From Sphingobacterium sp. GVS05A (GTDB lineage: Bacteria > Bacteroidota > Bacteroidia > Sphingobacteriales > Sphingobacteriaceae), in contig NZ_JAHXYR010000008.1 in assembly GCF_019969845.1 (NCBI RefSeq), positions 186,001 to 250,000 on the forward strand: a DNA stretch of 64,000 nt. The letters are read 5' to 3'. The notes beneath the pieces are model-generated. The model had not been told where the DNA came from, ran no database searches, and saw only the letters and a list, made by a program, of their open reading frames with translations. The position numbers were made by a program, and so were the translations under genes. The stretch's first letter is position 1; every line of letters begins with the position of its first letter. Positions 1 through 8,900 of this stretch are shown one piece after another.

Positions 1-1151
1 CGTTTACCCATTTCGTGGGCAGAGATCTCCACGGCTACCTTTTGTATTTTTCGCTCACTGTCATAAGCACTGATCACGATTGGAAGAGCTTCTTGAGCAC
101 CTATTTGTTGGTCAGCGGTTGGATGTACCAATTGGATATGGTCACGTAGATTGGTATAAATAGGTTTAATATCTTTGATTCCTTGTTTGTCGATATCGAC
201 CACAACAAATTGTGCGGCAGAATTGTCAATCCCTCCTTTATTGGGAGCGTTTGAACAGACTACATAGACTCCCTTCTGTTTAAAGGCAAAATTGTTGTGC
301 CAATGACCGTAAAACCAAGCCTTTAGATTATATTGCATCAGGTCAATTTGCTCTTTCTCACCTTTCAGGATAAAATCTGGGCCAGCGAAGAAGTCATGAT
401 TGATAAAGATCAAAGGTTTTGATCTGTCCATTGTTGCAAGATCTTTCTTGAGCCAGGCAATGATCTGATCGGCGGTGTAACTAGGTTTATAGTCTCCATT
501 TGGCATTGGTGTCACGACAAAATGGGCAGGACCAGCATCAAACGAGTAATAGGTCGGACCAAAGAGGTCTTCAAATAGTTTTTCTCCATATTCTCCTTTT
601 ACGAGATCATGGTTGCCCACTGTATAATATGTAGGTCTGCCCATCAGTTCGGAGTTTACTTGCTTGGCATGAAAAAGCATGCCTGGTTCATAACAGATAT
701 CACCGGTATGCATAATCAAGCTCGCTTTTTGCTGCTGCGCATAATTTCTGACGTTATCTATCCATGGACCATAAAGAGGCGTTTCAGTATCCGTAATTTG
801 GATAAAACGCAAAAAATCAGTTTGTTGTACGGCGTCTTTGGTTAAGGCGAAATCCAAATTTTTATGCTCAGCACGAAGCGGAATATAATGTGTTTTAGTG
901 GCTTTATATCCACTAGGGATGGTAACAAACAAAAAGCGCGCGCTTGGATTGTGAGGTAAGGTATATGTTCCTGTATTGTCCGTTTTCACAACATCATAAC
1001 CGTCAGATACAACAATTCCGGCAAGTTGTTTTTCGTTCTGTTCGAACTGGTTGTTTCCATTTTGATCTTCAAAAACCCGTCCTGTCCGTTGCTGTGCAAA
1101 TAGCGAAGGAATAGGGAATAGACAATAGGCGAGTAGCTTAATTAATTTCAT
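1..1151 (-). CDS. Secreted calcineurin-like metallophosphoesterase (C-terminus outside window)
   Basis: The reading frame begins at an ATG (minus strand, 1151) and is open to the left edge, so about 383 residues are visible and the C-terminus is missing. A signal peptide ending near FAQQ is followed by a small N-terminal beta domain (EDQNGNNQFEQNEKQLAG), as in Bacteroidota phosphoesterases with a MetallophosN domain. Metal-binding motifs of the calcineurin-like fold are visible: ITDTE, MHTGDICYEPG, TVGNHD, INHDFF and YGHWHNN. It should be a periplasmic or surface phosphomonoesterase or phosphodiesterase; the substrate cannot be read. It starts 53 bp downstream of the SusD gene on the same strand, so it is probably the last known gene of the SusCD operon, which hints that the imported nutrient carries phosphoester groups (inference). 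Confidence 0.85.
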   Translation of the reverse strand, partial: MKLIKLLAYCLFPIPSLFAQQRTGRVFEDQNGNNQFEQNEKQLAGIVVSDGYDVVKTDNTGTYTLPHNPSARFLFVTIPSGYKATKTHYIPLRAEHKNLDFALTKDAVQQTDFLRFIQITDTETPLYGPWIDNVRNYAQQQKASLIMHTGDICYEPGMLFHAKQVNSELMGRPTYYTVGNHDLVKGEYGEKLFEDLFGPTYYSFDAGPAHFVVTPMPNGDYKPSYTADQIIAWLKKDLATMDRSKPLIFINHDFFAGPDFILKGEKEQIDLMQYNLKAWFYGHWHNNFAFKQKGVYVVCSNAPNKGGIDNSAAQFVVVDIDKQGIKDIKPIYTNLRDHIQLVHPTADQQIGAQEALPIVISAYDSERKIQKVAVEISAHEMGK

Positions 1152-1204
1152 GTTTTTATTAAAAAGCTAGCTCTGAATTCAGAGCTAGCGTTAAAGTGAA
1201 AAGA

Positions 1205-3010
1205 TTATTTATCCCATCCAAATACCTGTTTTAGATTTGGATTTAATGTTATTTGTCCCAAAGGAATAGGTTTGTAATAATATTTTGGAGCGACAAATGA
1301 CCGCTTATTTTTTTGGTCAACAGTCATCATAATATACCCCGAAGTACCATTACTGAGGTAAAATGCGCCTCCATCGAGGTAATATTTTACCAGCTTGGTT
1401 TTTACGGCTTCCGGTAACTGGTCGATTGGACCTGTTGCTTTCTCATTTTCAAGAATGGCAATATCCGGATTTCCATCACCGGTAACATCCATGGCACCTA
1501 ATGCAGGTACATAGATTCCATGCGGGGCGACGGCTAGTAGGTCGCCAGTTTTCCAGCGGAGCACATCGTTGAAACGGAAACCTTCGCAGGCAAGCTCGAC
1601 ACGACGCTCACGACGGATCTCTAGCAAGGCACCTTTATTGGCTCCTTGGGCGTTCGGATAGCGTGCCGCAAGAACAGGGTCTACCTGTGTATTGGCGGTT
1701 GCTAACTGTAAGGCTGGTACACCGACGCGTCCACGTAAAACATTCACGGTTGCATCCAAATCAGCTTGTGTAAGCGTACCTAATTCAGCTTTCGCTTCGG
1801 CATTGATAAGCAATACTTCGGCATAACGCATAATAGGAAGATCGGTGTAGTTTGCATTCCAGCCACCACGAAGAGCAGGATCTCTAGGGTAGAATTTGAT
1901 CTGTAGATATCCACCAAAACTAGGCTTTATAAGATAAGGTGTAGGGTTATTCGGATCAGTCTTAAATCCGGCAGGCATGATGGTTTCAGCCAGGCGAGGA
2001 TCCCTGTTTTGAAATATTTGTGTAAAGGTTTTCGTTTTGTAATCCGGAGTTGATGTAAAAGATTTTCCGTCAGCAGTTAGGAATTCTTCCATCAATTCTC
2101 CGCTTAAAGCCCATTGCCAGTCCAATACGGTATGTGAATTGTTTGCAATACCCAGTGAACGGTCATTCTTTTGGATAAAAATCGCTTCTGTATTCGAAGA
2201 TAGATTGTTGCTGCTGAACAATGTTCTAAAGTCGACTTCTTTGGCACCAGTGTTATGAATTTTGTATTTTCCAGAATTTATAACTTCTTGGGATGCTGAA
2301 GCCGCTCTTTTTAAGAACTCATCTGCTGTGGCTTGTAAATTTAACTCCTCATGGTATTTACGGAATGTTCCTTCGTGTAGGGCAATGCGAGCTAATAATG
2401 TTAATGCAGCTCCTTGTGTGACACGTTCTTTGAAATTACCGGCCACTTTATCTTCCCTGATATGGGCTGCTGCAAATTCAAGATCCTCCATAATATGTTT
2501 AACGACCACTTCGCGCGAATCTTGGTCTTTGTACATGGCTTCATCTTCAGCACCCAAAGCAGTATCATACCACGGAACATTGTTATAATCGCGCACTAGA
2601 TTAAAGTAGATATAGGCACGAAAGAAACGAGCGATTCCAACATAATGGTCTATTTGTGCTTGATCGCCGGTTACAGTACCAAGGTGATCCATCATATAGT
2701 TGATTCGGCGTAAATTTTTCCATTCATCAGACCAACCAGATGCGTTGCCAGGTGTTAGTGTACCACGGAGCATATTATTGGTTGAACTGCTTCCTGTGAA
2801 TCCACCGATATTATCTGTGAAGATATCGTCATATGATGCGCCAATAAATCGATAAAAGCCATTGGTATAGGTCTTGAGATCTTCCGCAGTTTTAAAGAAA
2901 TTTTGGTCTGTGACACCAGTCTTGCTGCTACGATCCAAGAAGTCTTTATTACAGCTTATTGTCAGTATTGACAAAGACAATGCTAATGTAGTGTAGTGAA
3001 ATATTTTCAT
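1205..3010 (-). CDS. RagB/SusD family nutrient-binding outer-membrane lipoprotein
   Basis: This 601-residue protein has a lipoprotein signal peptide with Cys20 in the lipobox (ILTISC) and then NKDFLDR, a typical SusD-family start. The TPR-rich SusD fold is indicated by the middle segments (YFNLVRDYNNVPWYD, LARIALHEG) and the C-terminal RRERRVELACEGFRFNDVLRWK motif that nearly all RagB/SusD proteins carry. SusD proteins sit on the cell surface and cap the SusC barrel, delivering oligomeric substrate. The gene lies 11 bp downstream of susC in the same operon. The substrate is not evident: no glycoside hydrolase or lyase lies in the visible locus, only a phosphoesterase downstream. Confidence 0.95.
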   Translation of the reverse strand: MKIFHYTTLALSLSILTISCNKDFLDRSSKTGVTDQNFFKTAEDLKTYTNGFYRFIGASYDDIFTDNIGGFTGSSSTNNMLRGTLTPGNASGWSDEWKNLRRINYMMDHLGTVTGDQAQIDHYVGIARFFRAYIYFNLVRDYNNVPWYDTALGAEDEAMYKDQDSREVVVKHIMEDLEFAAAHIREDKVAGNFKERVTQGAALTLLARIALHEGTFRKYHEELNLQATADEFLKRAASASQEVINSGKYKIHNTGAKEVDFRTLFSSNNLSSNTEAIFIQKNDRSLGIANNSHTVLDWQWALSGELMEEFLTADGKSFTSTPDYKTKTFTQIFQNRDPRLAETIMPAGFKTDPNNPTPYLIKPSFGGYLQIKFYPRDPALRGGWNANYTDLPIMRYAEVLLINAEAKAELGTLTQADLDATVNVLRGRVGVPALQLATANTQVDPVLAARYPNAQGANKGALLEIRRERRVELACEGFRFNDVLRWKTGDLLAVAPHGIYVPALGAMDVTGDGNPDIAILENEKATGPIDQLPEAVKTKLVKYYLDGGAFYLSNGTSGYIMMTVDQKNKRSFVAPKYYYKPIPLGQITLNPNLKQVFGWDK

Positions 3011-3021
3011 GAATATGCGTA

Positions 3022-6000
3022 TTAAAACTTAACATTTAATCCAAAGGCATAAGTCCGTTGGAAAGGATATACTTTTGTATCGCCTAAGGCTTCTGGGTCT
3101 ATACTTACTTTAAGCCCTGAGCGTTCAAATAGATTTTCGCCACTTACATAGAAGCGTACGGCCTGTAAGCCAATTCTTTTTGTGAAATTCTGCGAAAGGC
3201 TATAGCCGAAAGTGATGTTTTTTACCCTTAAATAGGCTGCATTCTGCAAGTAACGTGTATTAGGCAGACCGAGTTCTTGCCCGGTATCTTCTGCGCTGTA
3301 CGATTTTATCCGTGGAAAATACCCATCTCTGTTATCTGGAGACCAATGGTCTAAGTTCTGTTTGGTCACATTCGTCCAAGGTTGTGCATAAACTCCCCAG
3401 AAATATATTTGGCTTCCCGGTGGATACCAGTCTCTTTTTCCGACACCTTGAAGAAATACACGTAGGTCAAAACCTTTCCATGAACCTGATAGGTCTAAGC
3501 TATATGGATATTGAATTTCTGAATTACCTAGAATCTTGAGGTCGCCATGGTCAGCAAGCGTTTGTTTTCCTTTGGTGACCTTACCGTCAGGTCCTCCATC
3601 CGGCCCTCCTGCAATATCCTTGAACTTGATGTCACCAACATAGAATTTATATTGCTGATCGTCCGTTCCCACGTCCGTTTGATCCAAATTAGCAAGCTCG
3701 TCTTCATTTTGGAAGAAACCATCTGCTTGAAGACCCCATATTTCACCGATGCGCTGTCCGGCGTAATGTTGTCTAATATCACCCGTTGGGTTGTCAAATT
3801 TGGTAATTGTAGCTTTGCTATTTGCCAGCGTAAATGTCGCATTATAGTGGAATGGGGAACCGCTCAACTCGAATTTATCTTTCCAGCTGATGCGTAGATC
3901 CCAACCATTCGTTTTCATGTCGGCCGCATTGAAGTTCGGCGCATCAGCACCAAAAGCCCCTGGAAGAGTCCTTCCTGGGATCAGCATACCCTCATTCGTA
4001 CGTTTGTAAATATCGAATGTCGTATTCAGGCGATTGTTAAGTAGATTAAGGTCAATACCTCCGTTGATTGTTGAAATACGCTCCCATGTTAAGGATTTGG
4101 CAACAACTAATGGTGGATTAAGTGATATTGGACGATTACCTTCAATAACTCTAGGAATGCCATTATCCACAGCCATAGACGGCAAATAAGGATAACTTAG
4201 CGGATTCATATCCTTGTCATAGACGGTTTGGTTACCCAATTGTCCATAAGACCCCCTAAGTTTCAAAAAGTTGATTGTAGATTTGAGCGGACTGAAAAAT
4301 TGCTCTTCAGAAAGTACCCATCCCGCTGATACCGATGGGAAAAATCCCCAACGGTCTCCCTTTGGAAAGCGTGAAGAACCATCCAAACGGCCATTGGATT
4401 CAATTAGATAACGACCTTTATAATCATAGTTTAGACGATAGAATACACCTTGCAGTGCATAATCATCGATATTGTGGGTAACTGTTGTTGATCCGCTGCC
4501 TAAGCCGATGGATGGTATATCAGCGGAATAAAGGCCATTTTTAAGCGCGTAATTCGTTTCGGTATTTCTATATTCTTGGTTATAACCGACTAAGGCGCTG
4601 ACATGGTGGTCATTAAATTGCTGTGTATATTGCGTATATACGTTGATTACGTCATATCGGGTGTTTTCCTGCTGTTTGTATGCAGAAGGGACAGTTCCAC
4701 CAGCATATTGAGGCGTAGCATTCGGTCCGGTCTTGTACTGCACGGGACGATTAAAACCATCTATTACATCAAAGGAACGACGGAAAGTAACATCTGCATT
4801 AGCTGTCCATATGTTTTTGATTAGATCTGCTTTGGCATTGAATGTCGTTTGGAACTCGTTGATGTTTTCTTTTCTTCGTCCTCCTTCTTGTAATAGTCCT
4901 AATAGGCTAGCACCTGATTGCGTCCAGCTGCCATCTGGATTTCTTGGAACATCTAACGATGGGGTACGGTTAACATTCCAGAAAAAATCACCGCTCATAA
5001 AAACAGGAGCTTCGTATTGTCGGCTTGTTAATACCGTATTATTTCCGAAGTTCAACCAAGGAGTGACCTGAAAATCTACTTTATTACGAACATTGTAGCG
5101 GTTTAGTTTGTCATTCCCATATTTTAGTGCACCGTCTAATTGATAATATTCTCCTGAGAACAAATAATTTAATTTGTCTGTTTTTTTGCCCAAGCTCAAG
5201 TTGAGTGTATTGGTTGGAGCCATTTTTTTATAGGCTTCCTTCATCCAGTCTGTTTGCCCATAATAAGCCCATTTCTCTGGATTTGTAGGGTCTAAGATCG
5301 TGTTGGGTAAACTAGGATCCTGCTGAAGCTTTTTCGCATAGTCACGTATTACATCCGGATAGAGATCATAAAGCGGATAAGCGGCATCGTGCTTATATTG
5401 CATCACCGTAAGCGGGTCTGTAACGATTTCAGGCAATTTACCTGTGGTGCGCCATTGGGTGCTCATTCCTACATTCACCTGAAGTTTTTCGGATTTGGCA
5501 GATTTGGTTGTAATAAGAACAACCCCGAAAGCACCACGCGCTCCGTAGATTGCAGCCGACGCGGCATCTTTTAAGACCGATACATTTTCAAAATCATTTG
5601 GGTTGAGTCTGGCTAATTCATCGCCAGTAACAGGAATGTTATCTACTAAAATAAGCGGTTCGCCACCATTAATGGACGTGATACCCCGGATATTGAATTT
5701 GGCACTTTGCGAAGGATTACCGCTCGCGTTGGTGATGTTCAAGTTGGGGATCAATCCCTGCAAGGCAGCACCTAAATTGGTAACAGGTCTATTTTCAATT
5801 TCTTTGGCAGAAATTTGGTCAACGGCACCTGTCAGATTTACCTTTCGTTGGGTACCATAACCTACAACAATAACTTCATCCAATTGCGAGTTGCTTATTT
5901 GTAATGTTACATTGAAGGTACGCTGATTCCCCACTTGTATGCGTTCTGTCGTATAACCTAGATATTGAAAAAGCAACACGGCATTTTCGGGTACACCAAG

Positions 6001-6498
6001 TTTAAACTCCCCATTGGCATCGGTTTTTGTGGACAGGGCTGTGTTTCCTTGAACAGATACCGTAACACCGGCTAATGCTGATTGTGAATCCCGTACAGTA
6101 CCGGTTACTTCAATATCAGTTCTTTGCTTCTCAGAGATGACGATCGTATTGTTCAGAATTTGATAAGTCAGGTTTTGGCCTTTTAATGCCTTGGAAAGTA
6201 CCTGTGTTATCGAAGCATGGTCAGCATTGACGCTTATTGGGGCAAGATTATCCAATAGCTTTTCATCATAGAAAAAGCGGAGATCGGTTTGTTTTGAGAT
6301 TTCTTGCAATACACGTTCTACCTTTACCTTTTTCAGGGAGATGTTGACGGTTTGTGCTGTTCCCGACGCATGGGCTCCAAGTGCGAGGGAAAGCAGAGAA
6401 AGAGTGCTTAACTTTATCATACATAAAGTTTTAAAGGCCGGAGGGATACGGAATCCCCGATCTTTCTCCTGCCTTTTCATTGGAGAAAAAAAATTCAT
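3022..6498 (-). CDS. SusC/RagA family TonB-linked outer-membrane transporter with STN signalling domain
   Basis: The 1158-residue protein starts with a charged stretch and a hydrophobic signal peptide (about residues 27-50), followed by a secretin/TonB N-terminal STN domain (about 50-125), a carboxypeptidase-regulatory-like beta domain (about 130-200), the SusC-specific DEVIVVGYGTQRKVNLTGAV sequence, a plug domain and a C-terminal barrel ending in a FGLNVKF strand. SusC proteins import nutrients through the outer membrane using TonB. The STN domain, together with the FecR and ECF sigma genes immediately upstream, marks it as a transducing transporter: substrate binding would signal through the anti-sigma factor to switch on its own operon. 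A second possible start is Met7 (6480); both retain the signal peptide. Confidence 0.95.
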   Translation of the reverse strand: MNFFSPMKRQEKDRGFRIPPAFKTLCMIKLSTLSLLSLALGAHASGTAQTVNISLKKVKVERVLQEISKQTDLRFFYDEKLLDNLAPISVNADHASITQVLSKALKGQNLTYQILNNTIVISEKQRTDIEVTGTVRDSQSALAGVTVSVQGNTALSTKTDANGEFKLGVPENAVLLFQYLGYTTERIQVGNQRTFNVTLQISNSQLDEVIVVGYGTQRKVNLTGAVDQISAKEIENRPVTNLGAALQGLIPNLNITNASGNPSQSAKFNIRGITSINGGEPLILVDNIPVTGDELARLNPNDFENVSVLKDAASAAIYGARGAFGVVLITTKSAKSEKLQVNVGMSTQWRTTGKLPEIVTDPLTVMQYKHDAAYPLYDLYPDVIRDYAKKLQQDPSLPNTILDPTNPEKWAYYGQTDWMKEAYKKMAPTNTLNLSLGKKTDKLNYLFSGEYYQLDGALKYGNDKLNRYNVRNKVDFQVTPWLNFGNNTVLTSRQYEAPVFMSGDFFWNVNRTPSLDVPRNPDGSWTQSGASLLGLLQEGGRRKENINEFQTTFNAKADLIKNIWTANADVTFRRSFDVIDGFNRPVQYKTGPNATPQYAGGTVPSAYKQQENTRYDVINVYTQYTQQFNDHHVSALVGYNQEYRNTETNYALKNGLYSADIPSIGLGSGSTTVTHNIDDYALQGVFYRLNYDYKGRYLIESNGRLDGSSRFPKGDRWGFFPSVSAGWVLSEEQFFSPLKSTINFLKLRGSYGQLGNQTVYDKDMNPLSYPYLPSMAVDNGIPRVIEGNRPISLNPPLVVAKSLTWERISTINGGIDLNLLNNRLNTTFDIYKRTNEGMLIPGRTLPGAFGADAPNFNAADMKTNGWDLRISWKDKFELSGSPFHYNATFTLANSKATITKFDNPTGDIRQHYAGQRIGEIWGLQADGFFQNEDELANLDQTDVGTDDQQYKFYVGDIKFKDIAGGPDGGPDGKVTKGKQTLADHGDLKILGNSEIQYPYSLDLSGSWKGFDLRVFLQGVGKRDWYPPGSQIYFWGVYAQPWTNVTKQNLDHWSPDNRDGYFPRIKSYSAEDTGQELGLPNTRYLQNAAYLRVKNITFGYSLSQNFTKRIGLQAVRFYVSGENLFERSGLKVSIDPEALGDTKVYPFQRTYAFGLNVKF

Positions 6499-6567
6499 AA
6501 ATTAGAATGATTTTTAAGGTTTTAAAATTTCTGTTGGTAATCAGTAAAATAAGCCTTGAATTTAACA

Positions 6568-6593
6568 GGGGATGCGTCAACATCCCCTTTTTT
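6568..6593 (+). terminator. Stem-loop in the fecR-susC gap
   Basis: GGGGATG and CATCCCC form a 7-bp perfect stem with a 6-base loop. A T6 run follows on the plus strand, where no gene precedes it. On the minus strand, the direction of the operon, the hairpin is followed only by TGTTAAATT, so it is at best a weak terminator or attenuator between fecR and susC, or an mRNA-processing or stability element that uncouples regulator and transporter levels. Confidence 0.4.
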
Positions 6594-6658
6594 GTTAACC
6601 ACAAAGCGCTAAAGTTGATGTCTATACCATAGGCCGTTTAATATTTGGGTAATTAGTC

Positions 6659-7771
6659 TCACTGTATTATAACCTTTCGTCCGATAATATCAAATTTGCG
6701 TCCCGTGGCAAGAGCCAAGATCTGCAATACTTCTGAAAGTCTACTATTTCTGCTGATGGAGCCTTTGTAGGTTGAATTTGCTCCGATTGTTTCCATATTT
6801 TCAAACTCAACATCGTACCAGCGGGCGATCTGAAGAGAGATATCTTTGAAATTGTTGCCATCGAAATAAAATTCATCCCGTTGCCAAGCTGTATTTTTTG
6901 TCAGGTCAGTTGCTGTAACTTTGATATCGTTTGTCAGCGATGTTGTCGCCTGTTGACCTGGCTTGATAATAATTTGGTTGCCTTCTTTACGGACTTTCAC
7001 GCTGCCTTCCACTAAAGATGTAGAAACCTCATCGTGATAGGCATTGACATTAAAAGTTGTTCCAAGGACTTCAATTGTGGTTCCATTGGCATTGATCCGG
7101 AAAGGTCTGTTAGCATCTTTTGCTACTTCAAAATAGGCTTCCCCTGTTAAAGCAACTTGACGTTGATTGGGTTCGAAATGTGTGGGGTAGGATAATTTTG
7201 TAGAAGCATTCAACCATACTTTTGTTCCGTCTTCAAGAATAATCATATAAGAACCCGCTTTTGGAACATCAACAAGAAAATTTTTTCCTTGTTGATCGGA
7301 TGATTGCTCAAGTCGCTGGACAAATGGATCGGCTAGTTGTTTTTCTTCTCCTTTAGGTGTTATGACTTTAGCATAGTGCCCTCCAGGAAGGATATCGTTG
7401 TGAAAGGCCTGATCCTGTGAAGGTACTTCCGCAGCGAGTTCCAGTGGCTTTTGATCTGGCGAAGAAAATCTATTGTACATCCAAAGGCTACAGCCCGAAA
7501 CTGCAACAAGCATCGCCGCCACCATCCATTTGGGGCGAAACCAAGTTAGTCGTCGGACGGTAGGAGTAGATTCACTAAATAGCTGTTCCTCTAGCTTCGT
7601 ATTGATACGTGATGCTAATCCTGTTTGGTATTCCTTTAATTGCTCCTCCTGGGGCTGATCCTGTGCATAAAACCAGTGAAGAACTTGTTGTTCTTCCTCT
7701 GGAGTACACTGGCCTTCCAGATACTTTTTGAGCAGAGCTTTAGCTTGATCTGACGATTCTTGTTCCTTCAT
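6659..7771 (-). CDS. FecR-family anti-sigma factor / sigma regulator
   Basis: This is a 370-residue single-pass membrane protein: a cytoplasmic N-terminal region (residues 1-80, with the KYLEGQCTPEEEQQVLHWF anti-sigma-type helices), a transmembrane helix (WMVAAMLVAVSGCSLWMY), a periplasmic FecR domain (LEDGTKVWLNASTKLSYP...GEAYFEVAKDANRPFRI...EVLGTTFNVNAY) and a DUF4974-like STN-interacting C-terminus (WYDVEFEN...LQILA). FecR proteins relay a signal from the STN domain of the partner transporter to the cytoplasmic sigma factor. It lies 95 bp downstream of the sigma gene and 160 bp upstream of susC, the standard order of Bacteroidota cell-surface signalling loci. Confidence 0.93.
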   Translation of the reverse strand: MKEQESSDQAKALLKKYLEGQCTPEEEQQVLHWFYAQDQPQEEQLKEYQTGLASRINTKLEEQLFSESTPTVRRLTWFRPKWMVAAMLVAVSGCSLWMYNRFSSPDQKPLELAAEVPSQDQAFHNDILPGGHYAKVITPKGEEKQLADPFVQRLEQSSDQQGKNFLVDVPKAGSYMIILEDGTKVWLNASTKLSYPTHFEPNQRQVALTGEAYFEVAKDANRPFRINANGTTIEVLGTTFNVNAYHDEVSTSLVEGSVKVRKEGNQIIIKPGQQATTSLTNDIKVTATDLTKNTAWQRDEFYFDGNNFKDISLQIARWYDVEFENMETIGANSTYKGSISRNSRLSEVLQILALATGRKFDIIGRKVIIQ

Positions 7772-7866
7772 ACAGACCTATAATCGGAGAAGGAGAATAA
7801 AAGTACCGAAGAAAATTACGAAAATAGTTTAAGTAGCTGTAAACTAGGTATATATTTTTTTATTCG

Positions 7867-8403
7867 TTATTTGAAACGAAGCTTTAGCCAACCCAGGGCT
7901 AACGAAATATTGTTTTTCACGGTTTGTTCGGATATGGCGAGTTCCGAAGCAATATCTTTGATGGACATGGATTCCTTTCTGCTAAGTGAAAATGCCGATT
8001 TCATTGTTGTGGGCATTTTTTCTATTTCGGTGTCGATCAATACCGCTAATTCTTTTGCCAGAAGCTCATCTTCGGATGTCGGGGATGCCCCTTGAAAGCT
8101 TGCCAGTAGTTTTTCGGCACGGACAATTTTCTTTTGTTCGTTTATTGTCCAGTCGATAATTTTATACTTAGCAGTCTTAAATAGATAAGGGTATAACGAG
8201 TATTCTATTGTGATGTTAAGACGTTGGTGCCATAGTGAGACAAATATTTCCTGCAAGATGTCTTCACTGTCCTCAGTACAGGAAACACGGCGCTGAATAA
8301 AACGGAAAAGTATATCTGAATAGCGATTGACTAATTCAGAAAAAGCATAACGGTCATCCGCTTGAATTCTGATGAATAGCTCGGTGTCGTCTAACTGTTT
8401 CAT
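7867..8403 (-). CDS. ECF-subfamily RNA polymerase sigma-70 factor (RpoE type)
   Basis: The 178-residue protein contains sigma region 2 (YAFSELVNRYSDILFRFIQRRV and DSEDILQEIFVSLWHQR, residues about 15-75) and region 4 (MKSAFSLSRKESMSIKDIASELAISEQTVKNNISLALGWLK, about 130-175) with its helix-turn-helix. It would direct RNA polymerase to the SusCD operon once released by the adjacent FecR protein. It is the first gene of the minus-strand regulator-transporter series. A TAAATTTG -7 element lies 44 bp upstream of its ATG. Confidence 0.93.
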   Translation of the reverse strand: MKQLDDTELFIRIQADDRYAFSELVNRYSDILFRFIQRRVSCTEDSEDILQEIFVSLWHQRLNITIEYSLYPYLFKTAKYKIIDWTINEQKKIVRAEKLLASFQGASPTSEDELLAKELAVLIDTEIEKMPTTMKSAFSLSRKESMSIKDIASELAISEQTVKNNISLALGWLKLRFK

Positions 8404-8446
8404 AAGTACCGCAATTTGTGCTAAATATCCCTTAGTTTAATGAGGT

Positions 8447-8454
8447 CAAATTTA
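8447..8454 (-). promoter_or_regulatory. Putative -7 box upstream of the ECF sigma gene
   Basis: On the minus strand the bases read TAAATTTG, a perfect match to the Bacteroidota housekeeping -7 consensus TAnnTTTG. It lies 44-51 bp before the sigma start codon. No clear TTTG was found at the expected 19-21 bp further upstream, so strength is uncertain. Confidence 0.45.
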
Positions 8455-8539
8455 TAATTGTGGTGTTAAGTTAATATTAAAAACAAAAGATTTGATGATG
8501 TTTTTTTAAGCAAACGATTGCATAATCTTCATTTATAAC

Positions 8540-8582
8540 AAAAACCATCAGTTTTCTCAATAAATAGTAAGAAAACTGATGG
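8540..8582 (-). terminator. Intrinsic terminator of the old GT2/dehydrogenase transcript
   Basis: A perfect 13-bp inverted repeat (CCATCAGTTTTCT and its complement) with a 12-base loop is followed, on the minus strand, by TTTTTGTT. It lies just past the stop of the dehydrogenase remnant, so it most likely ended transcription of the GT2-dehydrogenase unit and insulates the sigma-factor promoter downstream. Confidence 0.7.
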
Positions 8583-8626
8583 TATAAAAGAATGTTACCA
8601 GAAAATAATCTAAAAAAAACACGACC

Positions 8627-8813
8627 CTACAAGCGAGTGTCCACTAATTTTCGATCTAATATTCCTTTGATATCAAACACAACGGAAGGATGAGTTCATT
8701 TTTTGGGACTCCATTGTCCGATCTACGCTGGCTTTAAGTTCGTCAATGTCCGTTTTGTTGATATTGAAGCCTATCATTGGAAAGAAATCAGAGAAATTTA
8801 GCTCTAATGGCAA
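8627..8813 (-). pseudogene. Internally deleted nucleotide-sugar dehydrogenase remnant (TviB/WecC-like)
   Basis: Two conserved ends of one protein family lie directly next to each other in two frames. The first stretch reads LPLELNFSDFFPMIGFNINK followed by TDIDELKASVDRTMES, which matches the N-terminal NAD-binding region of UDP-N-acetylhexosamine or UDP-glucose dehydrogenases (usual form GLPLA..F.....VIGFDIN...I.ELK.G.D.T.E). The second, in a frame shifted by one base, reads THPSVVFDIKGILDRKLVDTRL then stop, matching their C-terminal end. The roughly 350 residues between are gone, and the GxGYVG start is degraded. The remnant lies 87 bp downstream of a hyaluronan-synthase-like GT2 gene on the same strand, which suggests a former synthase/UDP-sugar-dehydrogenase pair. 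The family call rests on eye alignment only. Confidence 0.6.
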
Positions 8814-8900
8814 TCATCCTATTCTTGTCCAATGAGAGGCTTTTTTATTTGAAAGCCTCCCAGATTATATTTAAATGAAAATATATTCTTTACGTTGAAA

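Noticed and set aside
2262..2599. Plus-strand frames opposite the SusD gene, and similar frames opposite other long genes
   Set aside because: They are antisense shadows of well-supported coding sequences and show no motif, signal peptide or conservation pattern.
8836..8859. GAGGCTTT/AAAGCCTC hairpin just after the GT2 gene as its terminator
   Set aside because: No U-run follows it on the minus strand; the 13-bp hairpin at 8540-8582 with TTTTT is a better terminator.
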